64,000 nucleotides of DNA from Aeromonas rivipollensis (GCF_010974825.1 NZ_JAAILA010000011.1:182050-246049); one strand, 5' to 3'. Numbered from the stretch's first letter, positions 24,493 to 33,988 are shown. The notes: generated from the sequence alone by a model not told the origin. Program-made: numbers and translations.

Positions 24493-25350
24493 ATGGCATT
24501 TGTCAGCGAGTGTCTTGAGATAGCTCCCGGCTGCGAGGAGCGAATGCTGGGGCGCGAAGGCTTGCCCCTGCTGGGGGAGGCGGGCATCTTCCTGACCGGC
24601 CTCTCCCGCTTGCGGGATCACTACCTCATTCGCCGCAACAGACCCGAATTTCACATCCTGATGGTGAGCCACGACGAGGGAGGGGCCCTGCTGACGGAGC
24701 AGGGGGAGCAGCCCATCCCCGCGGGTTCGCTCATCTTTCTGCCGGCGGCCGTGCCGGGGGGGCTCAGGCTCATCGGCGAGCGCTGGCAGATCAGCTGGAT
24801 CCTGCTGGACGACGTGCCGCGCTGGCAGCATCTGCACCGGCTCGGCCACCGCATCTGGCAGGGGGAGGAGGGGGAGCAGCTCTACCATCTGCTCAGCTTG
24901 ATGCAGGGGGAAGGAGTGCGATCTCCCTTGCAGCCCCAGCTGCTCAGTCTGTTGCTGGCCCTGCTGGACAGAACCCTGCAAGGGGAGGTGCGTGGCACCC
25001 CAGAGCTCAGGCTGCAGGCGCTGTTTCGCCGGGTGGAGGCGCGCCTCGATGAGCCCTGGAGCGTGGCCCTGCTCGCCAGCCAGATGGCCTGCTCTGTGCC
25101 CCATCTGCATCGGCTCTGCCAGCAGGTGTTCGGCATGGGGCCCATGGCCTGGCTGACGGGGCTTCGAATGAACAAGGCGCGCCAGTTGCTGCTCTATACC
25201 AACTGGCCCCTCGGCGAGCTGGCGGCCCGGGTCGGTTACAGTGACGGCGCCAACTTTGCGAACCGTTTTCGCCGCCTCACTGGTCAGACCCCCGGCGCCT
25301 TTCGTCGCCTGGGTCGCAAACCTGTTGCCACTGATGTGCAAACCCTTTGA
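24493..25350 (+). CDS. AraC-family transcriptional regulator
   Basis: 285 residues. The N-terminal part (about 1-165) resembles a cupin-type ligand domain with SHDEGGALLTEQGEQPIPAGSLIFLPAAV. The C-terminal 100 residues hold two helix-turn-helix motifs: WSVALLASQMACSVPHLHRLCQQVFGMGPMAWLTGLRMNKARQLL and LGELAARVGYSDGANFANRFRRLTGQTPGAFR. ATG 24493 follows GAGGCGTT. Likely targets are itself and the divergent MATE gene; inducer unknown. Confidence 0.88.
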   Translation: MAFVSECLEIAPGCEERMLGREGLPLLGEAGIFLTGLSRLRDHYLIRRNRPEFHILMVSHDEGGALLTEQGEQPIPAGSLIFLPAAVPGGLRLIGERWQISWILLDDVPRWQHLHRLGHRIWQGEEGEQLYHLLSLMQGEGVRSPLQPQLLSLLLALLDRTLQGEVRGTPELRLQALFRRVEARLDEPWSVALLASQMACSVPHLHRLCQQVFGMGPMAWLTGLRMNKARQLLLYTNWPLGELAARVGYSDGANFANRFRRLTGQTPGAFRRLGRKPVATDVQTL

Positions 25351-25405
25351 AATTGTTGGCCCAAGCCCATAGGATCGGCGGGCCACACAGTCAAGGTACA
25401 GATCC

Positions 25406-27100
25406 ATGTTTGAAGATAATAATCAGAAACGTCCCCTCTACATTCCCTACGCCGGCCCGGCCCTGCTGGAGACCCCGCTGCTCAACAAGGGCAGTGCCTT
25501 CACCAGCGAGGAGCGCAGCAGCTTCAATCTGGAAGGCCTGCTGCCCCAGAACATAGAGACCATAGAAGAGCAGGTGGAACGCGCCTATCGCCAGTTCATG
25601 GCGTTTGGCAACGACATGGACAAGCACATCTATCTGCGCAACATCCAGGACACCAACGAAACCCTGTTCTATCGCCTGCTGACCAACCACCTGACCGAGA
25701 TGCTGCCGGTCATCTACACCCCGACCGTGGGCAAGGCGTGCGAGGAGTTCTCCAACATCTACCGCCGTGCCCGTGGGCTCTTCATCTCCTATCCGGACAA
25801 GGACAGGATCGATGACATGCTACAAAACGCCACCAAGCAGAACGTCAAGGTGATAGTGGTCACCGACGGCGAGCGGATCCTGGGACTGGGGGATCAGGGC
25901 ATAGGCGGCATGGGCATTCCCATCGGCAAGCTCTCCCTCTACACCGCCTGCGGTGGCATCTCCCCCGCCTACTGCCTGCCGGTGGTGCTGGACGTGGGCA
26001 CCAACAACCAGCAACTGCTCAACGATCCCTTCTACATGGGCTGGCGCCACCCGCGCATCTCCGGGGAGGAGTACGACGAGTTCGTCGATGCCTTCATCCA
26101 GGCGGTCAAGCGTCGCTGGCCCGAGATCCTGCTGCAGTTCGAAGACTTCGCCCAGGGCAATGCCACCCCGCTGCTCAACCGCTACAAGGACGAGCTGTGC
26201 TGCTTCAACGATGACATTCAGGGGACAGCAGCCGTCACCCTGGGCAGCCTGATCGCCGCCTGCAAGGCCTCGGGCGCCAAGCTCTCCGAGAAGCGGGTCG
26301 CCTTCCTCGGTGCGGGCAGCGCCGGTTGCGGCATCGCCGAGCAGATAGTGGCGCAGATGAAGGCCGAAGGACTGAATGATGCGGAAGCTCGCGGCCGGGT
26401 CTTCATGGTGGACAGGTTCGGCCTCATCACCGACAAGATCCCCAACCAGCTCGACTTCCAGCGCAAACTCTCCCAGCCGCTGGAGCGGATCAAGGAGTGG
26501 CCGGTGGGGGACAACATCTCCCTGCTGGAGGTGATGGAGCACGGTCGTCCCGACATCCTGATCGGGGTCTCGGGCCAGCCCGGCCTCTTCACCGAAGAGG
26601 TGGTCAAGACGATGCACAAGCATTGCAGCCGCCCCATCATATTCCCGCTCTCCAACCCCACCTCCCGGGTGGAGGCGACGCCGGCGGATCTCATCCGCTG
26701 GACCGACGGCCAGGTGCTGGTGGCCACCGGCAGCCCGTTCGCGCCAGTGGAGTACAAGGGCAAGCGCTACGTCATCGCCCAGTGCAACAACTCCTTCATC
26801 TTCCCGGGGATAGGTCTTGGTGTCATCGCCTCGGGCGCCACCCGGGTGACCGACGCCATGCTGATGTCCGCCAGCCGGGCGCTGGCGGAGTGCTCCCCCC
26901 TGGTGAAGGGAGAAGAGGGCTCCTTGCTGCCGGATCTGGCGGATATTCATCGGGTGTCCCGCTACATCGCCAAGATGGTGGCCAAGACCGCCATGCTGCA
27001 GGGCAAGGCAGTGCAGACCCCCGATGATGTGATAGACCAGGCCATAGAGGCGAACTTCTGGCGGCCGGAATACCGCCGCTATCGTCGCACTTCGTTCTGA
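25406..27100 (+). CDS. maeA: NAD-dependent malic enzyme (malate dehydrogenase, oxaloacetate-decarboxylating)
   Basis: 564 residues, essentially the 565 of E. coli MaeA (SfcA). It converts malate to pyruvate, CO2 and NADH. Motifs: [25 protein letters not shown] (catalytic Tyr), [31 protein letters not shown] (metal and malate), [33 protein letters not shown] (metal ligands EDF and DD) and the dinucleotide fold [15 protein letters not shown]. It has no phosphotransacetylase domain, so it is the NAD rather than the MaeB type. Own promoter likely; strong terminator follows. Confidence 0.95.
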   Translation: MFEDNNQKRPLYIPYAGPALLETPLLNKGSAFTSEERSSFNLEGLLPQNIETIEEQVERAYRQFMAFGNDMDKHIYLRNIQDTNETLFYRLLTNHLTEMLPVIYTPTVGKACEEFSNIYRRARGLFISYPDKDRIDDMLQNATKQNVKVIVVTDGERILGLGDQGIGGMGIPIGKLSLYTACGGISPAYCLPVVLDVGTNNQQLLNDPFYMGWRHPRISGEEYDEFVDAFIQAVKRRWPEILLQFEDFAQGNATPLLNRYKDELCCFNDDIQGTAAVTLGSLIAACKASGAKLSEKRVAFLGAGSAGCGIAEQIVAQMKAEGLNDAEARGRVFMVDRFGLITDKIPNQLDFQRKLSQPLERIKEWPVGDNISLLEVMEHGRPDILIGVSGQPGLFTEEVVKTMHKHCSRPIIFPLSNPTSRVEATPADLIRWTDGQVLVATGSPFAPVEYKGKRYVIAQCNNSFIFPGIGLGVIASGATRVTDAMLMSASRALAECSPLVKGEEGSLLPDLADIHRVSRYIAKMVAKTAMLQGKAVQTPDDVIDQAIEANFWRPEYRRYRRTSF

Positions 27101-27121
27101 GCGAAGAGGCCGCAAAAGCAG

Positions 27122-27148
27122 AAGGGATGCGTAAGCATCCCTTTTTTT
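27122..27148 (+). terminator. Terminator of maeA
   Basis: AAGGGATGC/GCATCCCTT (27122-27130 with 27135-27143) around GTAA, followed by seven T. Confidence 0.93.
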
Positions 27149-27173
27149 GTGCACGGCAGAGGCGGATGAGGGG

Positions 27174-28247
27174 TTATTGTGCCGGTTGCTCGGCAGCGGG
27201 TTCGGCCGCGGGCTCGGTGGCCGCTGGTGCGGCGGCCTGCACGCCGGTCACCCGGATCTCGACCCGGCGATCCGGGGCCAGGCAGTCGATGAGGGCGGCT
27301 CTCGCCTTGACATCATCGCACTGGGTGCCGGTGACCGGATTGCTCTCGCCATTGCCCTGGATACTCACCTTGTCGGCGGGCAGGCCCTTGCCGATCAGGA
27401 AGTTGGCGACCGTGCTGGCGCGGGCCTCGGACAGCGCCAGGTTGTTGGCATCCGAGCCGATGCGGTCGGTATAGCCCATCACCAGGGCGTTGCCATCCTT
27501 GGGCTTGACGTCGACTATCTGCTGGTAGAGGTCGTCCAGGGCGGCCATGCCTTCCGGCTTGAGCTCGGCCTTGCCAAAGGCAAACAGCACGTCCGAACTC
27601 AGGTTGAAGGTCTGATCCACCGGCTCGGGCGGCGGCGGGGTCACCACCAGGGGGGCGGCCACCGGCACGGCGGCCACGGTGCGGTTGGGGTGCAGCACCA
27701 GCTCTATGGTGGCGGTGCTGATGTCGCTGACCCAGCGCTGGGTGCCGCTGCCCAGCTTGTCGTTGTCAGGATCGTCCCCGACCCGCACCAGATAGCGGTA
27801 GCGCGCCTGGATGTCGACCCAGTCGGTGAGCCTGGCGGTCAGCCCCAGACCCGCCAGGGGGGCCAGGTTGTCATCGCCGCCGTTGACGGAGTCGACGTGG
27901 TAGAGATAGCCGCCACCTTCGGCGAACACCGAGAAGATGTCGCCAAGGGGCAGTCTGCCTATCACCGACAGGGTGGCACCCTGACTGTTGAAGTCGTTGC
28001 CGGCGATGTCCCAGTCACCGGTTGACAGATAGCCGAGTTCGGCGCCCAGGTTCTCGGTGAAGTTGTAGCCGACAAAGGCGTCGATGGCGGTGGCGTCCTT
28101 GTCGACATCCTGACTGAAATCATTGATGTCGTGGGCAATGGCCCAGCCTCCCCCAGCCCCTATATACCAGTCGTGAACAGGCGCCGCCTGGGCGGCACTC
28201 GCCGCCAATGCCAATGCAATCCACACGGGTTTCAGTCTTATGTTCAT
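27174..28247 (-). CDS. OmpA-family outer-membrane protein, paralogue 1
   Basis: 357 residues. Signal peptide of about 21 residues (LALAASAAQA). An eight-strand beta-barrel (about 22-180) begins APVHDWYIGAGGGWAIAHDI. A Pro-rich hinge VVTPPPPEPVDQ leads to the peptidoglycan-binding OmpA domain (FNLSSDVLFAFGKAELKPEGMAALDDL, GYTDRIGSDANNLALSEARA, CLAPDRRVEIRV) with the conserved cysteine pair. The tail after EIRVTGVQ is an Ala/Glu/Pro extension (about 20 residues) that the other two paralogues lack. This is the most diverged of the three tandem copies. The leader ACGAGGATAC before ATG resembles those of its neighbours. Confidence 0.9.
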   Translation of the reverse strand: MNIRLKPVWIALALAASAAQAAPVHDWYIGAGGGWAIAHDINDFSQDVDKDATAIDAFVGYNFTENLGAELGYLSTGDWDIAGNDFNSQGATLSVIGRLPLGDIFSVFAEGGGYLYHVDSVNGGDDNLAPLAGLGLTARLTDWVDIQARYRYLVRVGDDPDNDKLGSGTQRWVSDISTATIELVLHPNRTVAAVPVAAPLVVTPPPPEPVDQTFNLSSDVLFAFGKAELKPEGMAALDDLYQQIVDVKPKDGNALVMGYTDRIGSDANNLALSEARASTVANFLIGKGLPADKVSIQGNGESNPVTGTQCDDVKARAALIDCLAPDRRVEIRVTGVQAAAPAATEPAAEPAAEQPAQ

Positions 28248-28430
28248 CGCGTATCCTCGTCGATGTTGGGTGTTATAGGGCTCCCAGCCCTTTGCTATGT
28301 ATAGCCACCATTATGTATAGGCGATATGAGAGGTTTAACCACTTAAGTGGCGCATCTATATGGAGAATTTGTGAGGAAGCAGGCAAGTGTGGCGCCTTGG
28401 ACACCGCCTTGGGCTGGCGGGGAGGACAAC

Positions 28431-28460
28431 AAAAAAAGGGGCCGTACGGCCCCTTTTTTT
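28431..28460. terminator. Terminator of ompA paralogue 2 (30-bp perfect palindrome)
   Basis: Seven A, GGGGCCG, TA, CGGCCCC, seven T: a perfect 30-bp palindrome that terminates in either direction. It lies 30 bp after the stop of paralogue 2. Confidence 0.92.
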
Positions 28461-28490
28461 CAGGTGCGGATTGACCGCATTCAGCTGAAC

Positions 28491-29492
28491 TTACTGTTTG
28501 ACTTCCTGCACGCCGGTGACGCGCACTTCGACGCGACGATCCGGCGCCAGGCAGGCGATCAGCTCGTTCTTGCCATTGACGCCGTCACACTGGGTGCCGG
28601 TGACCGGATTGGCTTCGCCATGGCCTTCGATGGCGACCTTGCCTGCCGGCAGACCCTTGCCGACCAGGAAGTCGGCCACGGTGCGGGCACGGGCTTCGGA
28701 CAGCTTCTGGTTGTAGGCGTCAGAACCGATGCGGTCGGTATAACCTACCACCACGGCGCTGCCATCTTTCGGCTGAACGTCAACAATCTGCTGATACAGG
28801 GTGTTGAGGGCTGCAGTACCTTCCGGCTTCAGGGTGGATTTGCCGAAGGCAAACAGCACGTCAGAGCTCAGGGAGAAGTTCTTGTCGACCATGACAGGCT
28901 CGGGCTCGGCGACCACGGGGGCGACCACAGGTGCCACATAGGAGGTGCGGTTCGGGTGCATCACCAGTTCCAGGGTCGCGACGCTCATGTCGGTTTTCCA
29001 GGTCTTCTGCTCGTCACCCAGATCCCAGATGTAGCGGTAGCGGGCCTGCAGATCGATGAGGTCGGAGACCTTGGCGGTCAGACCCAGACCGGCCAGCGGC
29101 GAGGTACCGTTGTCGCTCTCGCCATTGCCGTTGACATGGTTGAAGTAGGCACCGCCTTCGGCGAACACGGAGAAGATGTCACCCAGCGGCAGACGGGCAA
29201 GACCGGACAGGGTCGCGCCTTGGGTCTTGAAGTCGACGCCATCGACGCCACCCTTGCCGGCGTAGAGGTAGCCGAGCTCGGCCGCGTAGTAATCATTGAA
29301 GTTGTAACCGCCGAACAGGGAGATCGCGGTGGCGTCCTTGTCAGCATCCAGACCGAAGGAGTCCAGGTCATGGCCATAAGCCCAACCTGCACCCATACCT
29401 GTGTACCAGTCATCGGCCGCTTGGGCGGTGGAGGTTCCCATGGCTGCAATAGCCAGAGCAATCAGGGTTGGAGCCATTTTCATTTTCATCAT
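28491..29492 (-). CDS. OmpA-family outer-membrane protein, paralogue 2
   Basis: 333 residues from ATG 29492 (MMKMKMAPTLIALAIAAMG), behind CAACGAGGATAAA; upstream in-frame residues are unlikely to be translated. Signal peptide ends at AQA-ADD. Barrel strands include DDWYTGMGAGWAYGHDLDSF and YAAELGYLYAGKG. The C-terminal OmpA domain has FSLSSDVLFAFGKSTLKPEG and a disulfide pair in TGTQCDGVNGKNELIACLAP. It ends VTGVQEVKQ. OmpA proteins are abundant porin-like barrels that link outer membrane and peptidoglycan. Its own terminator and leader show it is transcribed alone. Confidence 0.92.
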   Translation of the reverse strand: MMKMKMAPTLIALAIAAMGTSTAQAADDWYTGMGAGWAYGHDLDSFGLDADKDATAISLFGGYNFNDYYAAELGYLYAGKGGVDGVDFKTQGATLSGLARLPLGDIFSVFAEGGAYFNHVNGNGESDNGTSPLAGLGLTAKVSDLIDLQARYRYIWDLGDEQKTWKTDMSVATLELVMHPNRTSYVAPVVAPVVAEPEPVMVDKNFSLSSDVLFAFGKSTLKPEGTAALNTLYQQIVDVQPKDGSAVVVGYTDRIGSDAYNQKLSEARARTVADFLVGKGLPAGKVAIEGHGEANPVTGTQCDGVNGKNELIACLAPDRRVEVRVTGVQEVKQ

Positions 29493-29863
29493 TTTATCCT
29501 CGTTGAGTTGCCGTGCTATGGGCGTACTGCGCACTCTTTGTTATACCGATCGCAGATGACACTTCATGTTGTCATGTTGCGATTCCGTGACCTGGTCACG
29601 GACGGCTTGAATAAAAAATGGATGGTAACCTGGATTCTCATGAAGCTGTTTCTCCATGGACAACTAACCGGGCAATGGGCACTTTTAATAGTTCATCCAA
29701 TGTCTTACAAGCGCAGCTACTGTATTCTTTTGAATCGGCTTGATCAAGTTTCTGCACAGATATGCAGCTACTATGGTGGCGCGACGGGGGGGCGGGGCCT
29801 GAGCAGATAGGGGGGCAGGTACAGCGTGATGAGACAGAGGGTGACGTTTGAGGCGACAGACAT
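29493..29863. other. Intergenic region between ompA paralogues 2 and 3
   Basis: About 370 bases, AT-rich near the middle; holds the promoter of paralogue 2 on the minus strand. A 19-bp palindrome TCCGTGACC-T-GGTCACGGA lies at 29584-29602; its half-sites are one base too close for CRP. No gene seen. Confidence 0.45.
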
Positions 29864-29896
29864 GCAAAAGGGGATGCCGTGGCATCCCCTTTTTGC
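29864..29896. terminator. Terminator of ompA paralogue 3
   Basis: GCAAAAGGGGATGCC (29864-29878) pairs with GGCATCCCCTTTTTGC (29881-29896), giving A and T runs for both directions. Confidence 0.9.
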
Positions 29897-29915
29897 GTTA
29901 TCTGAGCGAATCAGA

Positions 29916-30935
29916 TTACTGCTGAACTTCCTGTACGCCGGATACGCGCACTTCTACGCGACGGTCCGGGGCCAGGCAGGAGATCAGCTGAGCCTTGGCG
30001 GTTACGCCGTTGCACTTGGTGCCGGTAACCGGGTTGGCTTCGCCACGACCTTCGATGGCAACCTTGCTGGCAGCCATACCCTTGCTGACCAGGAAGTTGG
30101 CAACGGTGCGGGCACGGGCTTCAGACAGCTTCTGGTTGTAAGCGTCGGAACCGATACGGTCGGTGTAACCAACAACAACGGCATTACCGTCTTTCGGCTG
30201 GAACTCAACGATCTGCTGGTACAGGGCGTTCAGGGCTTCCACGCCTTCGGCCTTCAGGCTGTCTTTGCCAAAAGCAAACAGCACGTCAGAGTTCAGGGCG
30301 AAGTTCTTCTCAACGATCTGCGGAGCAGGAGCCGGAGCTTCTTCAACAACAGGAGCCGGAGCCGGTGCTACGTAGGAAGTACGGAACGGGTGGTAAACGG
30401 CTTCCAGGGTCGCAACGCTCTGGTTGGACTTGTAGCGTACGTTGTCGGCGTGCAGGTCAGCCACGTCCCACATGTAGCGGTAACGAGCTTGCAGATCCAG
30501 CGCGTCGTTGACCTTGTAGGTCACACCGGCACCGGCCAGCGGGGATACCTTGGTATCGCTGGTGCCCATACCGTCGGTGTGGCCCCAGTAGGCGCCAGCT
30601 TCACCGAACAGGGAGAAGTCGTTGCCCAGCGGCAGACGAGCGATACCGGACAGGGTGGCACCCTGGCTCTCGTAGCGGTTGCCATCGGTGTTACCACGGC
30701 CGGTGTACTGGTAGCCCAGCTCGGAACCGAAGTACTCGTTGAAGTTGTAACCGACGAAGGCATTGGCAGCAGCCGCGTCTTCTTCACCAGCGTTCACGCC
30801 TTCGATCTTGTTCAGACCGTTGAAGTGAGTTGCACCGACACCGGCACCGAAGTAGATATCATCAGCGGCGTGTGCAGCAGTTGCACCCATGGCAGCCATG
30901 GCGATGGCGATCAGGGAAGGAGCCATTTTCATCAT
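29916..30935 (-). CDS. OmpA-family major outer-membrane protein, paralogue 3
   Basis: 339 residues (MMKMAPSLIAIAMAAMGATAAHA-ADD). Barrel domain with DIYFGAGVGATHFNGLNKI, then hinge YVAPAPAPVVEEAPAPAPQIVEK and OmpA domain FALNSDVLFAFGKDSLKAEGVEALNALYQQIVEFQPKDGN. Codon use is strikingly biased (many GGT, CGT, AAC, GTT), unlike its two neighbours, which suggests very high expression. The leader AACGAGGATTAATTTT matches paralogue 2. It is the probable main OmpA; the upstream 300 bases hold its promoter. Confidence 0.93.
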   Translation of the reverse strand: MMKMAPSLIAIAMAAMGATAAHAADDIYFGAGVGATHFNGLNKIEGVNAGEEDAAAANAFVGYNFNEYFGSELGYQYTGRGNTDGNRYESQGATLSGIARLPLGNDFSLFGEAGAYWGHTDGMGTSDTKVSPLAGAGVTYKVNDALDLQARYRYMWDVADLHADNVRYKSNQSVATLEAVYHPFRTSYVAPAPAPVVEEAPAPAPQIVEKNFALNSDVLFAFGKDSLKAEGVEALNALYQQIVEFQPKDGNAVVVGYTDRIGSDAYNQKLSEARARTVANFLVSKGMAASKVAIEGRGEANPVTGTKCNGVTAKAQLISCLAPDRRVEVRVSGVQEVQQ

Positions 30936-31243
30936 AAAATTAATCCTCGTTGAGATGGCACGTTGTTCACGTGCTTCGCACTTTGTAATTTATGTAAGCT
31001 GCTGGCTCTGCCGGGCAACAAGGGTTGCGCCGAGCAGGGATCCTAGATCCATCCAGGAGGCACGTTATCTGGGTGCACAAGTGAGCGAGTTGCACTATCG
31101 AGAGCGCATACTTCGCCACGAACAGCCGATGTCATTCCGATGACGTGGCGCACTTTATGCTCATTTCAAAACATGATCAAGCTCACAGATAATCTGTGGG
31201 GCAGATTGTGTCGTATGGATAACTGGCTGTTTATCTGGATTTA
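30936..31243. other. Promoter region of ompA paralogue 3
   Basis: No gene. It holds the minus-strand leader CAACGAGGATTAATTTT and a 15-bp palindrome CACAGAT-A-ATCTGTG (31184-31198), which could be a weak terminator for the hypothetical gene at 31244 or an operator. Confidence 0.4.
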
Positions 31244-31837
31244 TTAGTGATCCAAGTAGGCGCGATGCAGCTTTCGCTCAAGCTTCATATAGGCCTCAAC
31301 CCAAGCGTGCTGCGGGGTCGCGATGGCGTCCCTGGCCGCAAAAACCGCGAGATAGTCGGCCTCGGTTGCTTCGCACAGCAAGGGTGTGAAGCCGAGTAAA
31401 AAATGACGGGCGAGATAGGGGTCCAGGGGCCAGATATTGAGGATGGCCCTGGCCACCGGCTGAATCGCGGCTGAACAGATGAAATGTTGATGGCCGGCTT
31501 CCAGCCACTGGGCCATCTCCTGCAGGCCCTGCTCGGGCACCAGTCCCCCATCCCCTTTCGCCGTCGCCAGCGTCATGTGGTTACCATTGCCAAGCAACAG
31601 GCTGCCATCTTGCTGCAGGACGCCGTCGTGGCTGCGCAGGGGCAGCGGGGAGGCTTGCTCGAGATAGAGGCTGCACTTGTCCGGGAGGGAAGCCAGTACG
31701 GATGCGGCCTCGCTCTGCATGGCGGCGGGCAGCCAGAGTGCCTCGGCCCGGGTTTGCTGACTCTGACGGAGCTGACGGGGGAGTGAATTTGGGTCTGAAT
31801 CCGGGTGAAGTCGGGAGATGATGCCGGGAAATGCCAT
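31244..31837 (-). CDS. Hypothetical protein
   Basis: 197 residues, MAFPGIISRLHPDSDPNSLP at the start. I do not recognise the family. It has no signal peptide or membrane helix. The composition looks like a real soluble protein (regular mixture, codon use like neighbours, Leu and Ala rich). A central stretch with GVLQQDGSLLLGNGNHMTLATAKGDGG could be a beta-rich region; the C-terminus is helical (YMKLERKLHRAYLDH). It is divergent from the small XRE regulator gene, 249 bases apart, and stands alone. Confidence 0.65.
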   Translation of the reverse strand: MAFPGIISRLHPDSDPNSLPRQLRQSQQTRAEALWLPAAMQSEAASVLASLPDKCSLYLEQASPLPLRSHDGVLQQDGSLLLGNGNHMTLATAKGDGGLVPEQGLQEMAQWLEAGHQHFICSAAIQPVARAILNIWPLDPYLARHFLLGFTPLLCEATEADYLAVFAARDAIATPQHAWVEAYMKLERKLHRAYLDH

Positions 31838-32086
31838 GCTGAATACTCTTTAAGGGATAACCGGCGAATTATACGAGTTATGGCCGTGGCAACAATAAAG
31901 GTTTCTCTTCGAGACTGTTTACCTGAAGCGACTCTGCGATTACCATCCCCGAGGTTTGTTAGGGTTGTCGTCGAAAGACGCTTATTAAAGATAGAGGCTC
32001 GACCATAACGAGTCCGTTCAAAACTGATACACTTGACTACGAGTCGTCGCGAAAAATAAAGGTGGAGTGAATCCGCCGAACGGAGT

Positions 32087-32362
32087 ATGGAACACATGAA
32101 TTCAAATATCGTAACTGTTGGCAAGAAGATCCGTCAGATCCGCGAAGCGGTTGGCCTGAGCCGTCCCAAGTTTGCCGATCTGCTGGGCGTCCCCCCGACT
32201 ACCCTGAAGAACTATGAACTGGGTTACCGTGAAGTTGGAGGCGCCTTCCTGGTCGCCCTGGCTCATCACCCGGAACTGCACAAGTTCACCCTCTGGCTGC
32301 TGGCCGACAAGAAAGTCGCCGAAATCGGTCAGATCGGTCCGGACGATATTGCCAAGGCTTGA
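32087..32362 (+). CDS. Small XRE-family DNA-binding protein
   Basis: 91 residues from ATG 32087; ATG 32096 (MNSNIVTVG) is an equally good choice given GGAG at 32081-32084. The helix-turn-helix is KKIRQIREAVGLSRPKFADLLGVPPTTLKNYELGYREVGGAFLVAL, the Cro/CI type with a clear recognition helix PPTTLKNYE. The remainder (FTLWLLADKKVAEIGQIGPDDI) is short, so it probably binds DNA as a dimer with no ligand domain. No phage genes are nearby, so it is a chromosomal regulator of unknown target. Own terminator at 32381. Confidence 0.82.
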   Translation: MEHMNSNIVTVGKKIRQIREAVGLSRPKFADLLGVPPTTLKNYELGYREVGGAFLVALAHHPELHKFTLWLLADKKVAEIGQIGPDDIAKA

Positions 32363-32380
32363 TTGCCTGAGCCTTGATAA

Positions 32381-32409
32381 AAATGCCGCCCGCGAGGCGG
32401 CATTTTTTA
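32381..32409 (+). terminator. Terminator of the XRE gene
   Basis: AAATGCCGCC/GGCGGCATTT (32381-32390 with 32396-32405), loop CGCGA, then TTTAT. Confidence 0.92.
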
Positions 32410-32557
32410 TTTGTCAAAACAGGCATTTATTTAATTAAAGAGTGCGTTGTGTGCTTCATGTGGCGATTTCAACTAAATCACCTTGGCAAGCTGGATTAAT
32501 CCCCGGAAAATTCCGACCCTTTAATTTCAGGCCCCTGATCCACAAAGCGAGACACGC

Positions 32558-33919
32558 ATGAGCAATACCCTTCCCAAAGCCAGAGATGGTTTTACCAGCA
32601 CCTTCGGCGTGCTTGCCGCGACCCTGGGCTCGGCGGTAGGCCTGGGCAACATCTGGAAATTTCCCTATCTGACCGGGGAAAACGGGGGCGCCGGTTTTCT
32701 GCTGGTCTATGTCATCGCCACCCTGCTGGTGGGGCTGCCGGTGATGATCTCGGAGATCATGCTGGGGCGTCAGGCAAAATCCGATGCAGTGAGCGGGCTC
32801 ATAAAGCTGGCGCCCAAGGGGCAACCCTGGTGGCTGATCGCGGCCATGGGGGTGACGGCGGCCTTCCTCATCATGTCGTTTTACTCCGAAGTGGCGGCCT
32901 GGGTGTTTGCCTACATCTTCAAGGCGGCCAGCGGCGAGATCCTCTCGACTGATCCCGCCGTCACGGGCGCGGCCTTCAATTCGCTCATCACGGATCCCTT
33001 GCAGAGCCTGTTGTGGCAGTGGCTGGTGCTGGCCCTGATGGGAGGCATATTGCTGATGGGGGTGTCGAAGGGAATAGAGGCCGTCACCAAGCGGCTGATG
33101 CCGGTGCTCTTCATCCTGCTGCTGGTGATCGGGGTGCGCAGTCTGACTCTGCCCGGGGCGAGCGAGGGGCTGCGTTTCCTGTTCTCCCCTGATTTTTCCA
33201 AGGTCACCGCCGGCGTGGTGCTGACGGCCATGGGGCTGGCCTTCTTCAAGCTCTCCATCGGCATGGGCTGCATGATGACCTATGGCAGCTACTTTCGGGA
33301 CGATCAGCACATACCGCTCACCACTGTCCGGGTGATGTGCGCCGACCTCTTCGTCTCCATGCTGGCGGGGATCGCCATCTTCCCGGCGGTGTTTGCCTTC
33401 GGCTTCGAGCCGACCGCCGGTCCCTCCCTGCTGTTCATCACCATTCCGGCGGTGTTTGCCAGCATACCGTTCGGTCACCTCTTCATGGTGCTCTTCTTCG
33501 TGCTCTCCGCCATAGCGGCGACGGGGGCCATGCTCTCCATTCTGGAAGTGCCGGTCTCGGTGCTCTCCGAGCGTTTCCACATGAGCCGAAGAAGGGCGAC
33601 CCTGATCAACTTGCTGGTGCTGGGGGCGGTCGGATCGACCTGTGCGCTCTCCAACAGCACGCTGGCGGACGTGCAGATAGCCGGCAAGACCTTCTTCGAT
33701 CTGTTCGACTTCGTCTCTTCCAATGTGTTGATGCCCCTTGGCGGTATCTTCCTTTGCCTGTTCGTGGGCTGGGTCTGGGGCTTCGAGCGGATGAAGACGG
33801 CGCTGACCAATGGGGGCGAGCTGGAGCTGGCCATCCTCAAGCCCCTGTTCTTCATTATCCGCTACGTGTCGCCGCCGCTCATCCTGATCGTCATGCTTAA
33901 GGGACTGGGGCTGTTCTGA
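32558..33919 (+). CDS. Sodium-dependent transporter, NSS (SNF) family
   Basis: 453 residues, LeuT-type fold with eleven or twelve helices. The diagnostic first helix is LGSAVGLGNIWKFPYLTGENGGAGF, containing the Na+ and substrate sites; helix 6-8 motifs are FFKLSIGMGCMMTYGSY and LFFVLSAIAATGAMLSILE. Bacterial members import amino acids such as tryptophan, leucine or tyrosine with Na+. Substrate not evident. The stop codon lies inside a 28-bp perfect palindrome, followed by a terminator. Confidence 0.9.
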   Translation: MSNTLPKARDGFTSTFGVLAATLGSAVGLGNIWKFPYLTGENGGAGFLLVYVIATLLVGLPVMISEIMLGRQAKSDAVSGLIKLAPKGQPWWLIAAMGVTAAFLIMSFYSEVAAWVFAYIFKAASGEILSTDPAVTGAAFNSLITDPLQSLLWQWLVLALMGGILLMGVSKGIEAVTKRLMPVLFILLLVIGVRSLTLPGASEGLRFLFSPDFSKVTAGVVLTAMGLAFFKLSIGMGCMMTYGSYFRDDQHIPLTTVRVMCADLFVSMLAGIAIFPAVFAFGFEPTAGPSLLFITIPAVFASIPFGHLFMVLFFVLSAIAATGAMLSILEVPVSVLSERFHMSRRRATLINLLVLGAVGSTCALSNSTLADVQIAGKTFFDLFDFVSSNVLMPLGGIFLCLFVGWVWGFERMKTALTNGGELELAILKPLFFIIRYVSPPLILIVMLKGLGLF

Positions 33920-33937
33920 CCCCGGGGTCAGAACAGC
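33910..33937. repeat. 28-bp perfect palindrome across the NSS stop codon
   Basis: Arms GCTGTTCTGACCCC (33910-33923) and GGGGTCAGAACAGC (33924-33937), no loop. The stop TGA is at 33917-33919. A second hairpin with T tract follows directly. Confidence 0.9.
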
Positions 33938-33938
33938 A

Positions 33939-33962
33939 AAAGAGCGCCTGATGGCGCTCTTT
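33939..33962. terminator. Bidirectional terminator between NSS gene and patatin gene
   Basis: AAAGAGCGCC/GGCGCTCTTT (33939-33948 with 33953-33962) around TGAT. Both flanking genes converge on it. Confidence 0.85.
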
Positions 33963-33988
33963 ATCATTGGCGTGTCCCGATGGCGCCG

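Noticed and set aside
29584..29602. CRP site before ompA paralogue 2
   Set aside because: CGTGA and TCACG are separated by five rather than six bases and lack TGTGA/TCACA; kept only as a palindrome.
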